Assembly (NCBI RefSeq): GCF_004137795.1 | Contig: NZ_NWTM01000001.1 | Location: 2,821,760-2,885,759, forward strand | Length of the DNA: 64,000 bases | Direction: 5' to 3' | From: Pectobacterium zantedeschiae | GTDB lineage: Bacteria > Pseudomonadota > Gammaproteobacteria > Enterobacterales > Enterobacteriaceae | In this document: in pieces, positions 52,429 through 63,929 of the stretch | How positions within the stretch are numbered: position 1 is the first letter of the stretch | Layout: every line of letters begins with the position of its first letter | Position numbers and translations under genes: made by a program | The notes under the pieces: generated by a model | Told to the model about the DNA's origin: nothing | The model's input: the letters and a program-made list of their open reading frames with translations, nothing else | The model's database searches: none

Positions 52429-54345
52429 TTAAACGTGTGCCAGCGCGATGATCGTCTCTCCTGCCTGCTGCTGACGCGCGGAGCCAAGGCTGAATACGCG
52501 ATATTCTTCCGCGTTTGTGATCACTATCGGCGTCACCGTGTCATAGCCCGCTTTCTGGATCGCCTCCAGATCGAACTCCAGCAGCAGTTGCCCTTTTTTC
52601 ACCTTGTCGCCTTCTGCAACGTGCATCTGATAATGCTGACCTTCCAGCTGTACCGTATTGATACCGACATGGATCAAGATCTCCGCCCCCTTCTGCGAAA
52701 GAATGCCGACGGCATGGCCGCTGGCAAACGTGCTGGCAATCATGCCGTCCACCGGCGAATAGATGCGGCCTTCCTGCGGTAGAATGGCAACACCCTGCCC
52801 AACAACGCCGGAAGAGAATACCTTGTCATTTACCTCTTCCAGCGAGATCAGTTCACCTTTTGCTGGCGCTCCCAGTTGCTCAGCCGCCGCCGGAGCCTCT
52901 TTCAGTGGCAGAGAATTTGTGTTCTGGCGTGATACTGGCGCAGCAGGTGTCGTAGATGGCGAACGCGTTGGCGTTGACGTTTTCTCAGTTGGCGGTGCAG
53001 GCTCGTCAAACCCAACGATAACCGTCAGTACAAAACTTGCCACGAAAGCAATCGCACAGCCGATGAGGAACCCAACAAACCCTTCGCCGTAGAAAATAGG
53101 CAGCGTCAGCAAGCCGGGCATTCCCATCGAGATCGCCGAGCTTTTCGCATAACCAACGATGGCTCCCCCCAGCGCAGCAGCTATCACAGCGCAGATAAAC
53201 GGTTTTTTCAGCTTCAGCGTGACGCCGTAAACGCCGGGTTCCGTGATGCCAAACAGCGATGCGATAAAAGTACTACCCGCCAGCGCTTTAAGCTTTTTAT
53301 CTTTGGTTCGCACCATCACGCCCAACAGCGCCCCTGACTGGGCAAAAACCGACGGACTGGAGGCAGCCTTGAGATAACTGTGTCCCATAACCGAGAGATC
53401 GTTGATAAAGACGGTGACGAAGCCCCAGTGAACGCCGAAGATCACTAAGATCTGCCATGCAGCCGCAATCAGCGCCCCGGCAATAATCGGGTTGAAGCTA
53501 TAGATACTGACGAACACCGACGCAATGAGCTTACTGGCTGAGATACCAATTGGCCCAATCGTCATCAGCGTTAGCGGCACCATCAGCACTAGCAGGAAGA
53601 ACGGCGTCAGAATATTGCGGACGCTTTCGTGAATATGGCGATTCAGGAAACGCTCGATATACGACATCAGCCATACGCTGAAGATAATCGGAATCACCGA
53701 AGAGGTGTATTTCATCATGACGACAGGCAGACCAAAAAATGTCACAGGCTGGCCAGCATCAAACAATCCCTGAATCGTCGGGTAAACCAATGCACCAGCA
53801 ATCGACACCGCCACAAAAATGTTGGTTTCGAATTTACGCGCAGAAGTTATCGCCAACAGCATTGGCAAAAAGTAGAACAGGCTGTCGGACGCCGCATGCA
53901 GGATGACATAGGTACTTTCTTTGGTATTGAGCCAGCCAAGCGCAATCACAATAGCCAGCGCCCCTTTCAGCACACCCGCTGCTGCCATTGCTCCTAGCAA
54001 GGGGGTAAAGATCCCAGCAACCAGATCGATCAATCGCCCCATTGCAGACGTCGACTGCTCACTTTCCGCCGCCTGGCGTTTCCCGTCACCGTCTTCCAGC
54101 AGTTTGGAGATCGGGCCAAAGGCACGGTAAACCTCCGGCACTCGGTTCCCTATAACCACCTGCAACTGCCCGGAAGCATTGATAACCGTGATGACGCCTT
54201 CTAGCGCCTCCAGCGCAGCGATATCGACTTTACCGTGATCAACAATCTTAAAGCGCAAGCGTGTGGCACAATGCACCAGAGTAGAAACATTGGTTTCCCC
54301 TCCGACTAAATCCAGAATATTTTCAGCAAGCACTTTGCTATTCAT
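52429..54345 (-). CDS. PTS beta-glucoside permease IIBCA
   Basis: A 638-residue enzyme II that imports and phosphorylates beta-glucosides. Order is IIB (Cys26 in STLVHCATRLRF), IIC (about ten membrane helices, residues 100-460) and IIA (about 490-638, with active His in LIHVGINTVQLEG). This is the BglF/ArbF order. Between IIC and IIA is a Thr/Pro/Ser-rich linker. The ATG at 54345 (MNSKVLAENI) has GGGAAG upstream; a longer in-frame extension has none. It supplies the substrate of the convergent glucosidase. Confidence 0.96.
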   Translation of the reverse strand: MNSKVLAENILDLVGGETNVSTLVHCATRLRFKIVDHGKVDIAALEALEGVITVINASGQLQVVIGNRVPEVYRAFGPISKLLEDGDGKRQAAESEQSTSAMGRLIDLVAGIFTPLLGAMAAAGVLKGALAIVIALGWLNTKESTYVILHAASDSLFYFLPMLLAITSARKFETNIFVAVSIAGALVYPTIQGLFDAGQPVTFFGLPVVMMKYTSSVIPIIFSVWLMSYIERFLNRHIHESVRNILTPFFLLVLMVPLTLMTIGPIGISASKLIASVFVSIYSFNPIIAGALIAAAWQILVIFGVHWGFVTVFINDLSVMGHSYLKAASSPSVFAQSGALLGVMVRTKDKKLKALAGSTFIASLFGITEPGVYGVTLKLKKPFICAVIAAALGGAIVGYAKSSAISMGMPGLLTLPIFYGEGFVGFLIGCAIAFVASFVLTVIVGFDEPAPPTEKTSTPTRSPSTTPAAPVSRQNTNSLPLKEAPAAAEQLGAPAKGELISLEEVNDKVFSSGVVGQGVAILPQEGRIYSPVDGMIASTFASGHAVGILSQKGAEILIHVGINTVQLEGQHYQMHVAEGDKVKKGQLLLEFDLEAIQKAGYDTVTPIVITNAEEYRVFSLGSARQQQAGETIIALAHV

Positions 54346-54430
54346 AATGACTTCCCGTTTCGTCAATGGCTGCAACCGCCTAATACACGTCATCTCGCTT
54401 GTTATCCGCTGGTCAGTTGGAAAATAAGCA

Positions 54431-54507
54431 AAAAAAAACCTGGATAAAGCAGCGTGCTATCTACGCTGCTTTATCCAGGTCTCGCCCAGAAAACTCTGGT
54501 GACGTCC
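54431..54507 (-). promoter_or_regulatory. BglG-type antiterminator target (RAT) and terminator of the PTS gene
   Basis: On the minus strand a RAT-like element (54507-54475) with GACGTCACC, a mirrored TCTGGGCGAGAC and a CCTGG end runs into a 17 bp perfect hairpin (54439-54455 with 54463-54479) followed by eight T. The RAT end overlaps the terminator stem, as needed for antitermination. The element matches the one before the glucosidase gene closely in its flanks. The remaining 54508-54619 holds the promoter and CRP site. Confidence 0.8.
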
Positions 54508-54560
54508 TTTCCTGTTTTCTAACAAGTTAACGCTGGGAAAGCTATCTTTACGTTTTATTC

Positions 54561-54576
54561 TGTGAAAACAGTCACT
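54561..54576 (-). promoter_or_regulatory. CRP site upstream of the PTS gene
   Basis: TGTGA-AAACAG-TCACT, 9 of 10 dyad positions, centred 61 bp before the first base of the RAT, the same geometry as at the glucosidase gene. Confidence 0.62.
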
Positions 54577-54619
54577 AAATTTTTTCCAATCAGATGAAGT
54601 TACCTAATTTACGGCGTGA

Positions 54620-54656
54620 TAAAAACAAAATGGCGCTTCTCAGAAGAAGCGCCATC
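54620..54656 (-). terminator. intrinsic terminator after the DUF305 gene
   Basis: ATGGCGCTTCT and AGAAGCGCCAT pair around CAGA; TTTTGTTTTT follows on the minus strand. Confidence 0.85.
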
Positions 54657-54663
54657 GGCGAAT

Positions 54664-55026
54664 TTACTGCTTGCCTTGCTTCTTCAGCCAGGCTTCCATT
54701 TGGTCGATCTCCGGCTGTTGAGCTTTGATAATCTCTTCCGCCAGCTTGCGCAGTTCTGGGTCTTTGCCGTATTGCAGTTCTGTCTTCGCCATATCAATCG
54801 CGCCGCGGTGATGCGCAATCATCCCTTTGGCGAAAGCAATGTCAGGGTCGCTGGACTTCATACCATCCATCATATCGGTATGCATCGAATCCATCCCTTT
54901 CATATATGCCTGTTGGGAGGACGACACGTCGTTCGCTGGACCATGGCCACTATGTGCGCTGTCGGCAGCAAACGAGAGAAACGGAACCAGCAGGGCCGCC
55001 GTTAATAACAAATGGACTTTCTTCAT
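54664..55026 (-). CDS. DUF305 periplasmic protein (CopM-like)
   Basis: A 120-residue exported protein: signal peptide about residues 1-21 (LLVPFLSFAADS), then His- and Met-rich DUF305 helices (GMDSMHTDMMDGM, MIAHHRGAIDMAKTEL). Members such as CopM bind copper or silver in the periplasm; metal binding here is inferred from the His and Met residues. The ATG at 55026 has AGAGG upstream. Confidence 0.88.
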   Translation of the reverse strand: MKKVHLLLTAALLVPFLSFAADSAHSGHGPANDVSSSQQAYMKGMDSMHTDMMDGMKSSDPDIAFAKGMIAHHRGAIDMAKTELQYGKDPELRKLAEEIIKAQQPEIDQMEAWLKKQGKQ

Positions 55027-55097
55027 CACAACCTCTCAATCAGTCACGGTACTTTTTGAGGGTAGACGTTCCAGTAAGGGGAAGGTCAAGAGAAGAT

Positions 55098-56567
55098 TCA
55101 GATGCCCTCGGTCAGGCGTATGCAAACGCAATTACGCCCCTGCGCCTTCGCTTTATAGAGCTGCTCATCCGCCAGCCCGATTAGATCGTAAATATTGCCC
55201 CCCTCATACTGAGAAACAATGGCAACGCCGATGCTGACAGTAAAATAGATTTCCCGGCCATCAGGCAGCATAAGTGGAGTAGATTCCGTAAGACGCCGCA
55301 GCGCTTCAGCCATGGCTTCAGATTGCTCATCCGTCAGGTCGTAAGCCGCAATCACAAACTCTTCCCCACCCCAGCGACAAAGAATGTCACTCGGTCGAAT
55401 ATTGGCGCTCAGCATACGGGCAAAACTGGCGATCAACTCATCACCACAGGCATGGCCGTAGGTATCGTTGACCTGCTTAAAATAATCGATATCCAGAAAT
55501 AGCAGCGTTATTTGACGCTTTTTCTTATTCATCAGCCCGCTCTGTCTCCCGTTCAACATACTGAGGAAAGCGCGACGATTGAAGGTATTCGTGAGCGCAT
55601 CTTTCAGGCTGTTGCTTTCGATGATTTTAATCAATCGCCGGTTCATTGAAACAAAATGGGAAACACTTAACATCGCCATAATTAGCATCGCGATATTCAG
55701 TCGTGCGGTGGTGAGAAACGAATTAATGTACGCTTCAGAATTGGAGTCGATCAGTATGCCAACCTGATTAATATAGAGGTAATTCAGTATTACGCCCGTA
55801 ATCGCACAGAGCAACGACATGACCGGGAAAGAGTAATTAAACGCACACAGCGTGAGTGGAATAACGGACAGCGTAATCAAACTGGCATCCAGAAAAAATA
55901 GGCTAACCAACAAGAAAATAATAAAGACCAGAAAGGGGAAAATATTTTCTTTGACGTGCTTAGGACAAATCGGAATATTCCGTAACACTCTCAGAATATC
56001 TTTAGCCCGCAGAAAAAAGAACGCGAGAATAATGCCAGTTCCCAGTTGTTCACTGAACCAGTCCATAAATTCGTCATAGCGATTCCCTGCATCGTAGACA
56101 TACGCATAAAACCCATATGCCATACCGGATGAGAACGCGCCAACAAATGTCGAAGCGAAAATAATATAGACGTAGTATTTGCTGAACTTTTCAAATGTCG
56201 ACCACTTGCTGGTAAACCGACACATCAGGCAAAAGGCACACCAGGCCGCCACCACAAAGATAATATTGCATAAACATAACAGTACCTTGGTTTTTAACGG
56301 TGAATTATTATCCATCAGTAAGGCAGCTGACAGCATCGCCGCATAACTCACCAAAAACCCCATACCGATCGAGAGTATTTTACCTTTCACCGTCCCTTTT
56401 CTGGCTCTGAAACTAACCATGAGACAGAAAACCAGAATATTGGCCGGCCAAAACAGAGATAGTTCATCCAGCACGCGAAACCGAAATCCAAGACAGCTCA
56501 CTATTAGGGTGATCAGAAACAGAAACGGCATGAATTTTATAGTTTTCAACGTCAAATCGTTATTCAT
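55098..56567 (-). CDS. diguanylate cyclase with MASE1-like membrane sensor
   Basis: A 489-residue inner-membrane protein. About eight hydrophobic segments cover residues 10-310 and include LFWPANILVF, typical of MASE1 sensors. The GGDEF domain (about 320-485) has the active GGEEF at 400-404 and an inhibitory I-site RPSD at 391-394, five residues before it. It should make cyclic di-GMP with product feedback. AAAGGACAG precedes the ATG. The input signal is unknown. Confidence 0.93.
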   Translation of the reverse strand: MNNDLTLKTIKFMPFLFLITLIVSCLGFRFRVLDELSLFWPANILVFCLMVSFRARKGTVKGKILSIGMGFLVSYAAMLSAALLMDNNSPLKTKVLLCLCNIIFVVAAWCAFCLMCRFTSKWSTFEKFSKYYVYIIFASTFVGAFSSGMAYGFYAYVYDAGNRYDEFMDWFSEQLGTGIILAFFFLRAKDILRVLRNIPICPKHVKENIFPFLVFIIFLLVSLFFLDASLITLSVIPLTLCAFNYSFPVMSLLCAITGVILNYLYINQVGILIDSNSEAYINSFLTTARLNIAMLIMAMLSVSHFVSMNRRLIKIIESNSLKDALTNTFNRRAFLSMLNGRQSGLMNKKKRQITLLFLDIDYFKQVNDTYGHACGDELIASFARMLSANIRPSDILCRWGGEEFVIAAYDLTDEQSEAMAEALRRLTESTPLMLPDGREIYFTVSIGVAIVSQYEGGNIYDLIGLADEQLYKAKAQGRNCVCIRLTEGI

Positions 56568-56726
56568 CTGTCCTTTACCGCCCGCTGTCTGATTTCCTCC
56601 ATGAGAATAACATTAATCATTTCCCTACTCACAGTGTGAAGGTTGAGGGGAAAATAAATAAAAAAACCACCGAACTGATGCATTCCCTATGAGGTAATAC
56701 GTCAATCCGGTGGTCTTACTGACTTA
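56568..56726. other. region upstream of the cyclase
   Basis: AT-rich promoter region with a loose inverted repeat (ACCACCG near 56667 and CGGTGGT near 56708). No gene seen. Confidence 0.4.
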
Positions 56727-56999
56727 TACTCGTCATACTTCAAGTTGCATGTGCGTTGGCCGCGCTACTCGGCACACTTACGTGTACCTTGCCCCGCAGG
56801 GGCCGCTGCAAGCAGCGTTCAAACCTGCCTCTGGCAGATTTGTCAGTCACCCGAATCCTTACCTGAGTAAGTTCATCGGGATGAAATGAGAGACATCCCG
56901 TCTCTCACCAGAGGCCAGCCGTTGGCTGGTCAAATTCGTTCCCGACGAATTTGTCCCTCTCTTGCCGCCTGCCTGAAACTCGAATTATTTAGAGTATAT
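56727..56999. repeat. intergenic palindromic repeat element, copy 2 (inverted, longer)
   Basis: A 273 bp relative of the element at 34898-35094 in opposite orientation. It keeps both ends (CGTCATACTTCAAGTTGCAT and CTCGAATTATTTAGAG), CAACGCACATGCA-type and GCCTGCCTG segments, and the AAACCTGCC/GGCAGATTT stem, but has extra hairpins, including GGGATGAAATGAGAGACATCCC and AAATTCGT-TCCCG-ACGAATTT. Confidence 0.8.
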
Positions 57000-57018
57000 T
57001 TATTTCCGTGCGGACGGG

Positions 57019-57507
57019 TTATTCCGCAGGAACTGGCTTATCGTCAGGTTTTGGCGGTTGAGTCAGTCGTTTTTCAAAATTGTCGTTGTACTGCTTCTTC
57101 TGCTCTGGTGTCAGAATATTGTAAATTTTGTTTTTGGTTTCCAGCCCGCTCAGCATTCTGGCCTTGTGTGCGGCATCGGCTTTATCCAACTGTGCCTGGG
57201 CTTTCGTGGTATCAAACGTATCTGATGCAACCAGGCTGTGCATTTCACGACGATCATCCTGCATGGCTTTGTGCATTTTCTCGCGGGAATCTTTCATGAT
57301 GTCTTTAATTTGCTGCTTCTGCGCTTCCGTCAAATTCAGCTCCTTGAACATCGCATCTGGCCCCATCATGCCACGATGCTCCCGACCCTCTTTCATCATC
57401 ATCTTGTGTTCTGGGCCAGGACCTTTAGGTGCTTCATTAGCATGCGCGAGACCTGCCGCGCCCAATGCCAAAGAAGAAGCAACCAGCATTGCAGTGAGTT
57501 TACGCAT
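57019..57507 (-). CDS. spy: periplasmic chaperone Spy
   Basis: A 162-residue exported protein: signal peptide residues 1-23 (LGAAGLAHANE), then two LTxxQ motifs (LNLTEAQKQQIKDIM and ILTPEQKKQY) that define the Spy/CpxP family. Spy is an ATP-independent, cradle-shaped dimer induced by the Cpx and Bae envelope-stress systems. The Met-rich segment HKMMMKEGREHRGMMG is longer than usual. Spy is preferred over CpxP from the overall motif pattern. No gene is seen in the 260 bp upstream. Confidence 0.85.
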   Translation of the reverse strand: MRKLTAMLVASSLALGAAGLAHANEAPKGPGPEHKMMMKEGREHRGMMGPDAMFKELNLTEAQKQQIKDIMKDSREKMHKAMQDDRREMHSLVASDTFDTTKAQAQLDKADAAHKARMLSGLETKNKIYNILTPEQKKQYNDNFEKRLTQPPKPDDKPVPAE

Positions 57508-57770
57508 ATTCTATTCCTCTCTCTGAATTAACTTGTCGACGGCGGGTGCCGTGCTACGGGAGAAAGTATAAGCCCGACACCTTCAGTTAATTAGAGTAAG
57601 GGTAAATCTCTGCAAGTGTCGGCTCCACATTTGCGGCAATTATGGAGAATGAGAAGGAATTGTGTAAGGAGCGGAAGTATTACGTTAACACCACAACACA
57701 ATACTGCGGTTTTATTCTTGATGTTTTTTAGAGCACCACAAACAATGGCGTAAAAATACTGGCGGGGCGA

Positions 57771-58067
57771 TTACCGCAGTGAACGTCTAAAGGCAGTGGC
57801 CTCTTGTGCCAACGCATCAAGATGGGCATGAATGACTTTCATTTTCTGAATCAGCGGATTTCTCTCCGGCGAGCTATCCATTGAACTCAGCTGCGCAGAG
57901 AGCCGTTCAATCTGCGTACAAAGGTAAGCGTCACGCTCTTGAGCCTGAAGCAACTGCTGCTGAAGGGACTGATGTTCCTGCCGCCACGTCTGCTGTTGAC
58001 GCTGAACGCTTTGCTCTAACGCCCGAAGCGCGCTATCCAGCCGATATTCCAACTCTTCCACCCGCAT
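57771..58067 (-). CDS. short coiled-coil protein of unknown function
   Basis: A 98-residue, Gln- and Leu-rich protein that is almost entirely predicted coiled coil (VEELEYRLDSALRALEQS, then QQQLLQAQERDAYL). The ATG at 58067 has AAAGG upstream; an in-frame TTG six codons earlier overlaps that site. I do not recognise a family. Divergent from fadH. Confidence 0.7.
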   Translation of the reverse strand: MRVEELEYRLDSALRALEQSVQRQQQTWRQEHQSLQQQLLQAQERDAYLCTQIERLSAQLSSMDSSPERNPLIQKMKVIHAHLDALAQEATAFRRSLR

Positions 58068-58233
58068 AACGATACCTTTGCCCAATAAACCCGCGGATTA
58101 TAATGTCACACGCTCTCGACAACAAACATTCCAGCGCACGATCCCTTGCGTACATGAGGTTCCCCTACAATCGGCAATGACATCAATCACAATAAATAAA
58201 CATAAATTTCACAACTCACCCAATTACAGCTAA

Positions 58234-60339
<2,106 letters not shown>

Positions 60340-60355
60340 TTTGAAGAGGTTCAGC

Positions 60356-61495
60356 TTAGCGAGACGAATTCGTTTTAACCGCACGCAGCACGGCGAACTT
60401 CGTGTTGCTGGCGAGGGTTTCACAGTTGCCAAACAGGCGCTTCAGTTTGTGGAAGTAATCCAGATGGCGATTCCCCACAATGCGAAGCTCTCCGCCAACC
60501 TGAAGGCAGCGACGGGCATCCATAAACATCTGCCAGGCGATTTCATCAGTTACCGCCTGTTGCTGGTGGAATGGCGGATTACACAATACAGCCTGCAACG
60601 TATCGCGTCTAACGCGAGCCAGTCCGTTGTTCACCACGAAGCTACAGCGCTCGACATCCTGCGGGCAGTTAGTCTCAACGTTCATCTGGCTCGAAGCCAC
60701 CGCCATATAGGATTCATCAAAGAAGCCGACGGTGGCCTCTGGGTTGGCTTTCAGCGCGGCCAGCCCAATAACGCCGTTACCACAACCGAGATCGATAATC
60801 TTACCGTCTATCTGCTCTGGCAAATGCTGCATAAAGAAACGTGCGCCGATATCCAACCCATTACGCGAATACACGTTAGCATGGTTTTGAATACGATAGC
60901 CGTAACCATCCAGCTCCCACTCAGTAGTAAGTGACTGCTCACTGACTTTTAGCTCCGCCCACTCACAGTGAACCAGACGCGCCTTTTTCCAGGCCAGCGA
61001 GGTTTTCGTCGGCCCCATCACGCGCTCAAACAATTGCAGCGTAGACGTATGAATATCGCGTGCTTTTGCCCCGGCAATGATACGCGTTTGCGGCGTGACA
61101 ACTTTACGCAACATTCTCAACTGATGTTCCAGCAGTGCGATCGTTTTCGGTATTTTAATCACCACCAGCGCAGGCGCATCGGGTAGATCCGCCATGCTAT
61201 CCAACAGCGTTACCGCATCGGCATCATAGCCGTTCAGTTCCAGGTTGTGTCGCGTCGCCAGTTGGCTGAGATAAGAGTCGCTAATACTGACGGGCGACTG
61301 CGCCTGCAAACCGCAGGCCAGTGCACCAAACGTATCATGGAAAATCAGGCGTGGACCTGGTGCGATTTCCATGGTCGCGAGTTCACGCAGCAGGTATTCA
61401 TCTGCGGCATCCCACGCCTGTAGCGCTGAGTTTTCAGCGACCTGAGGGTAACGCACCAACGTCAGGTTGCACGTTTCCAATTCGAGTTGGCTCAT
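60356..61495 (-). CDS. rlmG: 23S rRNA m2G1835 methyltransferase
   Basis: A 379-residue methyltransferase. The N-terminal half is a degenerate copy of the fold; the C-terminal half has the SAM site [12 protein letters not shown] and the catalytic NPPFHQQ. AGGAGAGGCTA precedes the ATG. Convergent with fadH. Confidence 0.96.
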   Translation of the reverse strand: MSQLELETCNLTLVRYPQVAENSALQAWDAADEYLLRELATMEIAPGPRLIFHDTFGALACGLQAQSPVSISDSYLSQLATRHNLELNGYDADAVTLLDSMADLPDAPALVVIKIPKTIALLEHQLRMLRKVVTPQTRIIAGAKARDIHTSTLQLFERVMGPTKTSLAWKKARLVHCEWAELKVSEQSLTTEWELDGYGYRIQNHANVYSRNGLDIGARFFMQHLPEQIDGKIIDLGCGNGVIGLAALKANPEATVGFFDESYMAVASSQMNVETNCPQDVERCSFVVNNGLARVRRDTLQAVLCNPPFHQQQAVTDEIAWQMFMDARRCLQVGGELRIVGNRHLDYFHKLKRLFGNCETLASNTKFAVLRAVKTNSSR

Positions 61496-61656
61496 TAGCC
61501 TCTCCTATGTCATAAAATTTGCGCTGTTTATCCCTTAAAATAGCCCGTCAGTAAATGCTTTTCTCTGCCGGAAAGGGAAATGATTGACGTTGCCTTGTCA
61601 TTTGACCGTGATAATCTGCATAGACATCACCAATCCCTTCAGGATACCAAACGCTT

Positions 61657-62655
61657 ATGATTCGCTTCGCTATTGTAGGAACCAGTTGGATCACCCGTCA
61701 GTTTGTTGATGCCGCCCATGAAACCGGCAAACTGAAGCTCACCGCCATCTATTCCCGCACGGCAGAAAAAGCACAGCCGTTTCAAGCAGATTACATGGTG
61801 GATACGCTATTTGACTCACTGGAAACGATGGCGAAATCCGATCTTATCGACGCCGTGTATCTGGCCAGTCCTAACTCACTGCACTGCGAACAGGCCCTGC
61901 TTTTCCTGAGCCACGGCAAGCACGTCATTTGTGAAAAACCGCTGGCTTCCAACCGTTATGAAGTAGAACAAATTATAGCCTGTGCCAGAGAAAATCAGGT
62001 CGTGCTATTTGAAGCGTTTAAAACTGCCAGTCTGCCCAACTTTAGCGTGGTGCAGCAGGCACTGCCGAAAGTCGGCAGACTGCGTAAAGTGGTGCTGAAT
62101 TACTGCCAGTATTCCTCACGCTACCCGCGCTATCTGGCGGGTGAGAACCCGAATACGTTCAATCCGGCGTTTTCCAACGGTTCCATCATGGATATCGGCT
62201 ACTATTGCTTAGCCTTCGCCGTGGCGCTGTGGGGAGAACCCTGCACCACGCAGGCCAGCGCGACACTGTTAGAAAGCGGCGTTGATGCGCATGGCAGCAT
62301 CATCCTGAATTACGGTGATTTCGATGTCACCATCGTCCATTCAAAAGTCAGCCACTCCGCCATTCCCAGCGAAATTCAGGGGGAAGATGGCTCGCTGGTA
62401 ATTGAAAAAGTCTCTGAATGCCATAACGTGAAATTCATCCCGCGTGAAGGCAAGCAGTTGGATCTCAGTCAGCCGCAGCATATCAACAGTATGCTGTACG
62501 AAGCGGAAGTCTTTGCCACACTGGTGAGCGATAACGACATCAACCATGCGGAACTGGCACGATCGCGTACCGTCGCCGGGCTGCTAACGGAAATTCGCCG
62601 CCAAACAGGCGTCGTGTTTCCTGCCGACGCTGCGACGCCGGGAAATGCGGAATAA
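61657..62655 (+). CDS. ygjR: Gfo/Idh/MocA-family oxidoreductase YgjR
   Basis: A 332-residue NAD(P)-dependent oxidoreductase. The N-terminal Rossmann part begins FAIVGTSWITRQF; the conserved EKPLASN (near residue 93) carries the family Lys. The substrate is unknown. Placement between rlmG and alx agrees with E. coli ygjR. Confidence 0.9.
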   Translation: MIRFAIVGTSWITRQFVDAAHETGKLKLTAIYSRTAEKAQPFQADYMVDTLFDSLETMAKSDLIDAVYLASPNSLHCEQALLFLSHGKHVICEKPLASNRYEVEQIIACARENQVVLFEAFKTASLPNFSVVQQALPKVGRLRKVVLNYCQYSSRYPRYLAGENPNTFNPAFSNGSIMDIGYYCLAFAVALWGEPCTTQASATLLESGVDAHGSIILNYGDFDVTIVHSKVSHSAIPSEIQGEDGSLVIEKVSECHNVKFIPREGKQLDLSQPQHINSMLYEAEVFATLVSDNDINHAELARSRTVAGLLTEIRRQTGVVFPADAATPGNAE

Positions 62656-62707
62656 GGCAGCGATAATTATTTGACCAGGATCATCTTTTCACCTATCTTC
62701 TGTCAGG

Positions 62708-62871
62708 CAAAGGGGAGTAACTTTTCCGCCAGCTAATCGTCATTACGATGCGTTCCGCATCCGGTTACTGGGCAACTTTGATGAAAAGCGTGATTCTTAA
62801 TGAAACAGCTTCATTAACGTTGTAAGTGAGACCTTGCCGGAAGGCGAGGTGCATTTGCAGCTTTAATAACA
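62708..62871 (+). ncRNA. yybP-ykoY manganese riboswitch upstream of alx
   Basis: The element opens with AAAGGGGAGTAACTT and closes with the conserved GACCTTGCC-GGAA-GGCGAGG hairpin and the GCAGCTTTAATAAC tail, all hallmarks of this class. In E. coli the equivalent alx leader responds to manganese and to alkaline pH. Confidence 0.88.
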
Positions 62872-62873
62872 AG

Positions 62874-62905
62874 CGGCCAGCGTCCTTCCGATGTTGGCCG
62901 TTTTT
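62874..62905 (+). terminator. riboswitch expression-platform terminator
   Basis: CGGCCAGC pairs with GTTGGCCG, followed by TTTTTG, 23 bp before the alx ATG. It probably acts as the switchable terminator. Confidence 0.75.
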
Positions 62906-62927
62906 GTTTCTATTTAAGGATCTTGCT

Positions 62928-63881
62928 ATGCACTCCATCGGCACGCCGTGGTTATGGGGCAGCTTCGCTGCCATTGTTATAGTGATGCTGGCCATCGACC
63001 TGCTCTATCAAGGGCGCAAAGGGTCGACGGTAATGACGTTCAAACAGGCTGCCGTCTGGTCTATCATCTGGGTTACGCTCTCGCTGCTGTTCAACGCCGG
63101 TTTCTGGTGGTATCTGGACGGCACAATGGGCCGCGAAGTAGCCAACGCCCAGTCGCTGGCCTTCCTGACCGGTTATCTGATTGAGAAAGCGCTTGCCGTC
63201 GATAACGTCTTCGTCTGGCTGATGCTCTTCGGCTACTTCGCCGTTCCTCCGCAATACCAACGTCGCGTGCTGATTTACGGCGTGCTGGGTGCCATCGTTC
63301 TCAGAACGCTGATGGTGTTTGGCGGCAGTTGGCTGGTCACGCAGTTCCAGTGGCTGCTCTATGTATTCGGCGCGTTCCTTCTGTTCACAGGCCTTAAAAT
63401 GGCGCTGGCTAAAGAAGGCGACGGTGCGATCGGCGACAAACCGTTGGTACGCTGGTTACGTAGCCATCTGCGTATGACGGATAGCATCGAGAATGAACGA
63501 TTCTTCGTCCGTCGTAACGGCATACTGTATGCCACGCCGCTATTTTTGGTGCTGATCATGGTTGAAATCAGCGACGTGATTTTCGCCGTGGACAGCATCC
63601 CGGCTATTTTCGCCGTCACGACCGATCCCTTCATTGTCCTGACATCAAACCTGTTCGCTATTCTGGGCCTGCGCGCGATGTACTTCCTGCTGGCTGGTGT
63701 AGCTGAACGCTTCTCGCTGTTGAAATATGGTCTGGCCGTCATCCTGATCTTTATTGGTACCAAAATGATGCTCATCGACATTTTCCATATTCCGGTAGCG
63801 ATCTCGCTGGGCGTCGTTGCCAGCATCTTGATCATTACTATGCTGATCAACGTCTGGGTGAACAAACGCGCTGAGCGTTAA
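62928..63881 (+). CDS. alx: TerC-family membrane protein Alx, manganese exporter
   Basis: A 317-residue inner-membrane protein with about nine helices. Acidic residues in membrane segments mark the TerC family ([35 protein letters not shown]). E. coli Alx is linked to manganese homeostasis. The ATG at 62928 (MHSIGTPW) has AAGGA upstream; longer frames overlap the riboswitch. Confidence 0.95.
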   Translation: MHSIGTPWLWGSFAAIVIVMLAIDLLYQGRKGSTVMTFKQAAVWSIIWVTLSLLFNAGFWWYLDGTMGREVANAQSLAFLTGYLIEKALAVDNVFVWLMLFGYFAVPPQYQRRVLIYGVLGAIVLRTLMVFGGSWLVTQFQWLLYVFGAFLLFTGLKMALAKEGDGAIGDKPLVRWLRSHLRMTDSIENERFFVRRNGILYATPLFLVLIMVEISDVIFAVDSIPAIFAVTTDPFIVLTSNLFAILGLRAMYFLLAGVAERFSLLKYGLAVILIFIGTKMMLIDIFHIPVAISLGVVASILIITMLINVWVNKRAER

Positions 63882-63896
63882 TGTTTCCCCTTCTCT

Positions 63897-63917
63897 CCGC
63901 ACGGTCCCGCCGTGCGG
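63897..63917. terminator. hairpin between alx and the next gene
   Basis: CCGCACGG-tcccg-CCGTGCGG, an 8 bp GC-rich stem between two convergent genes; no strong T-run. Confidence 0.5.
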
Positions 63918-63929
63918 CGTTCGCTTTCC

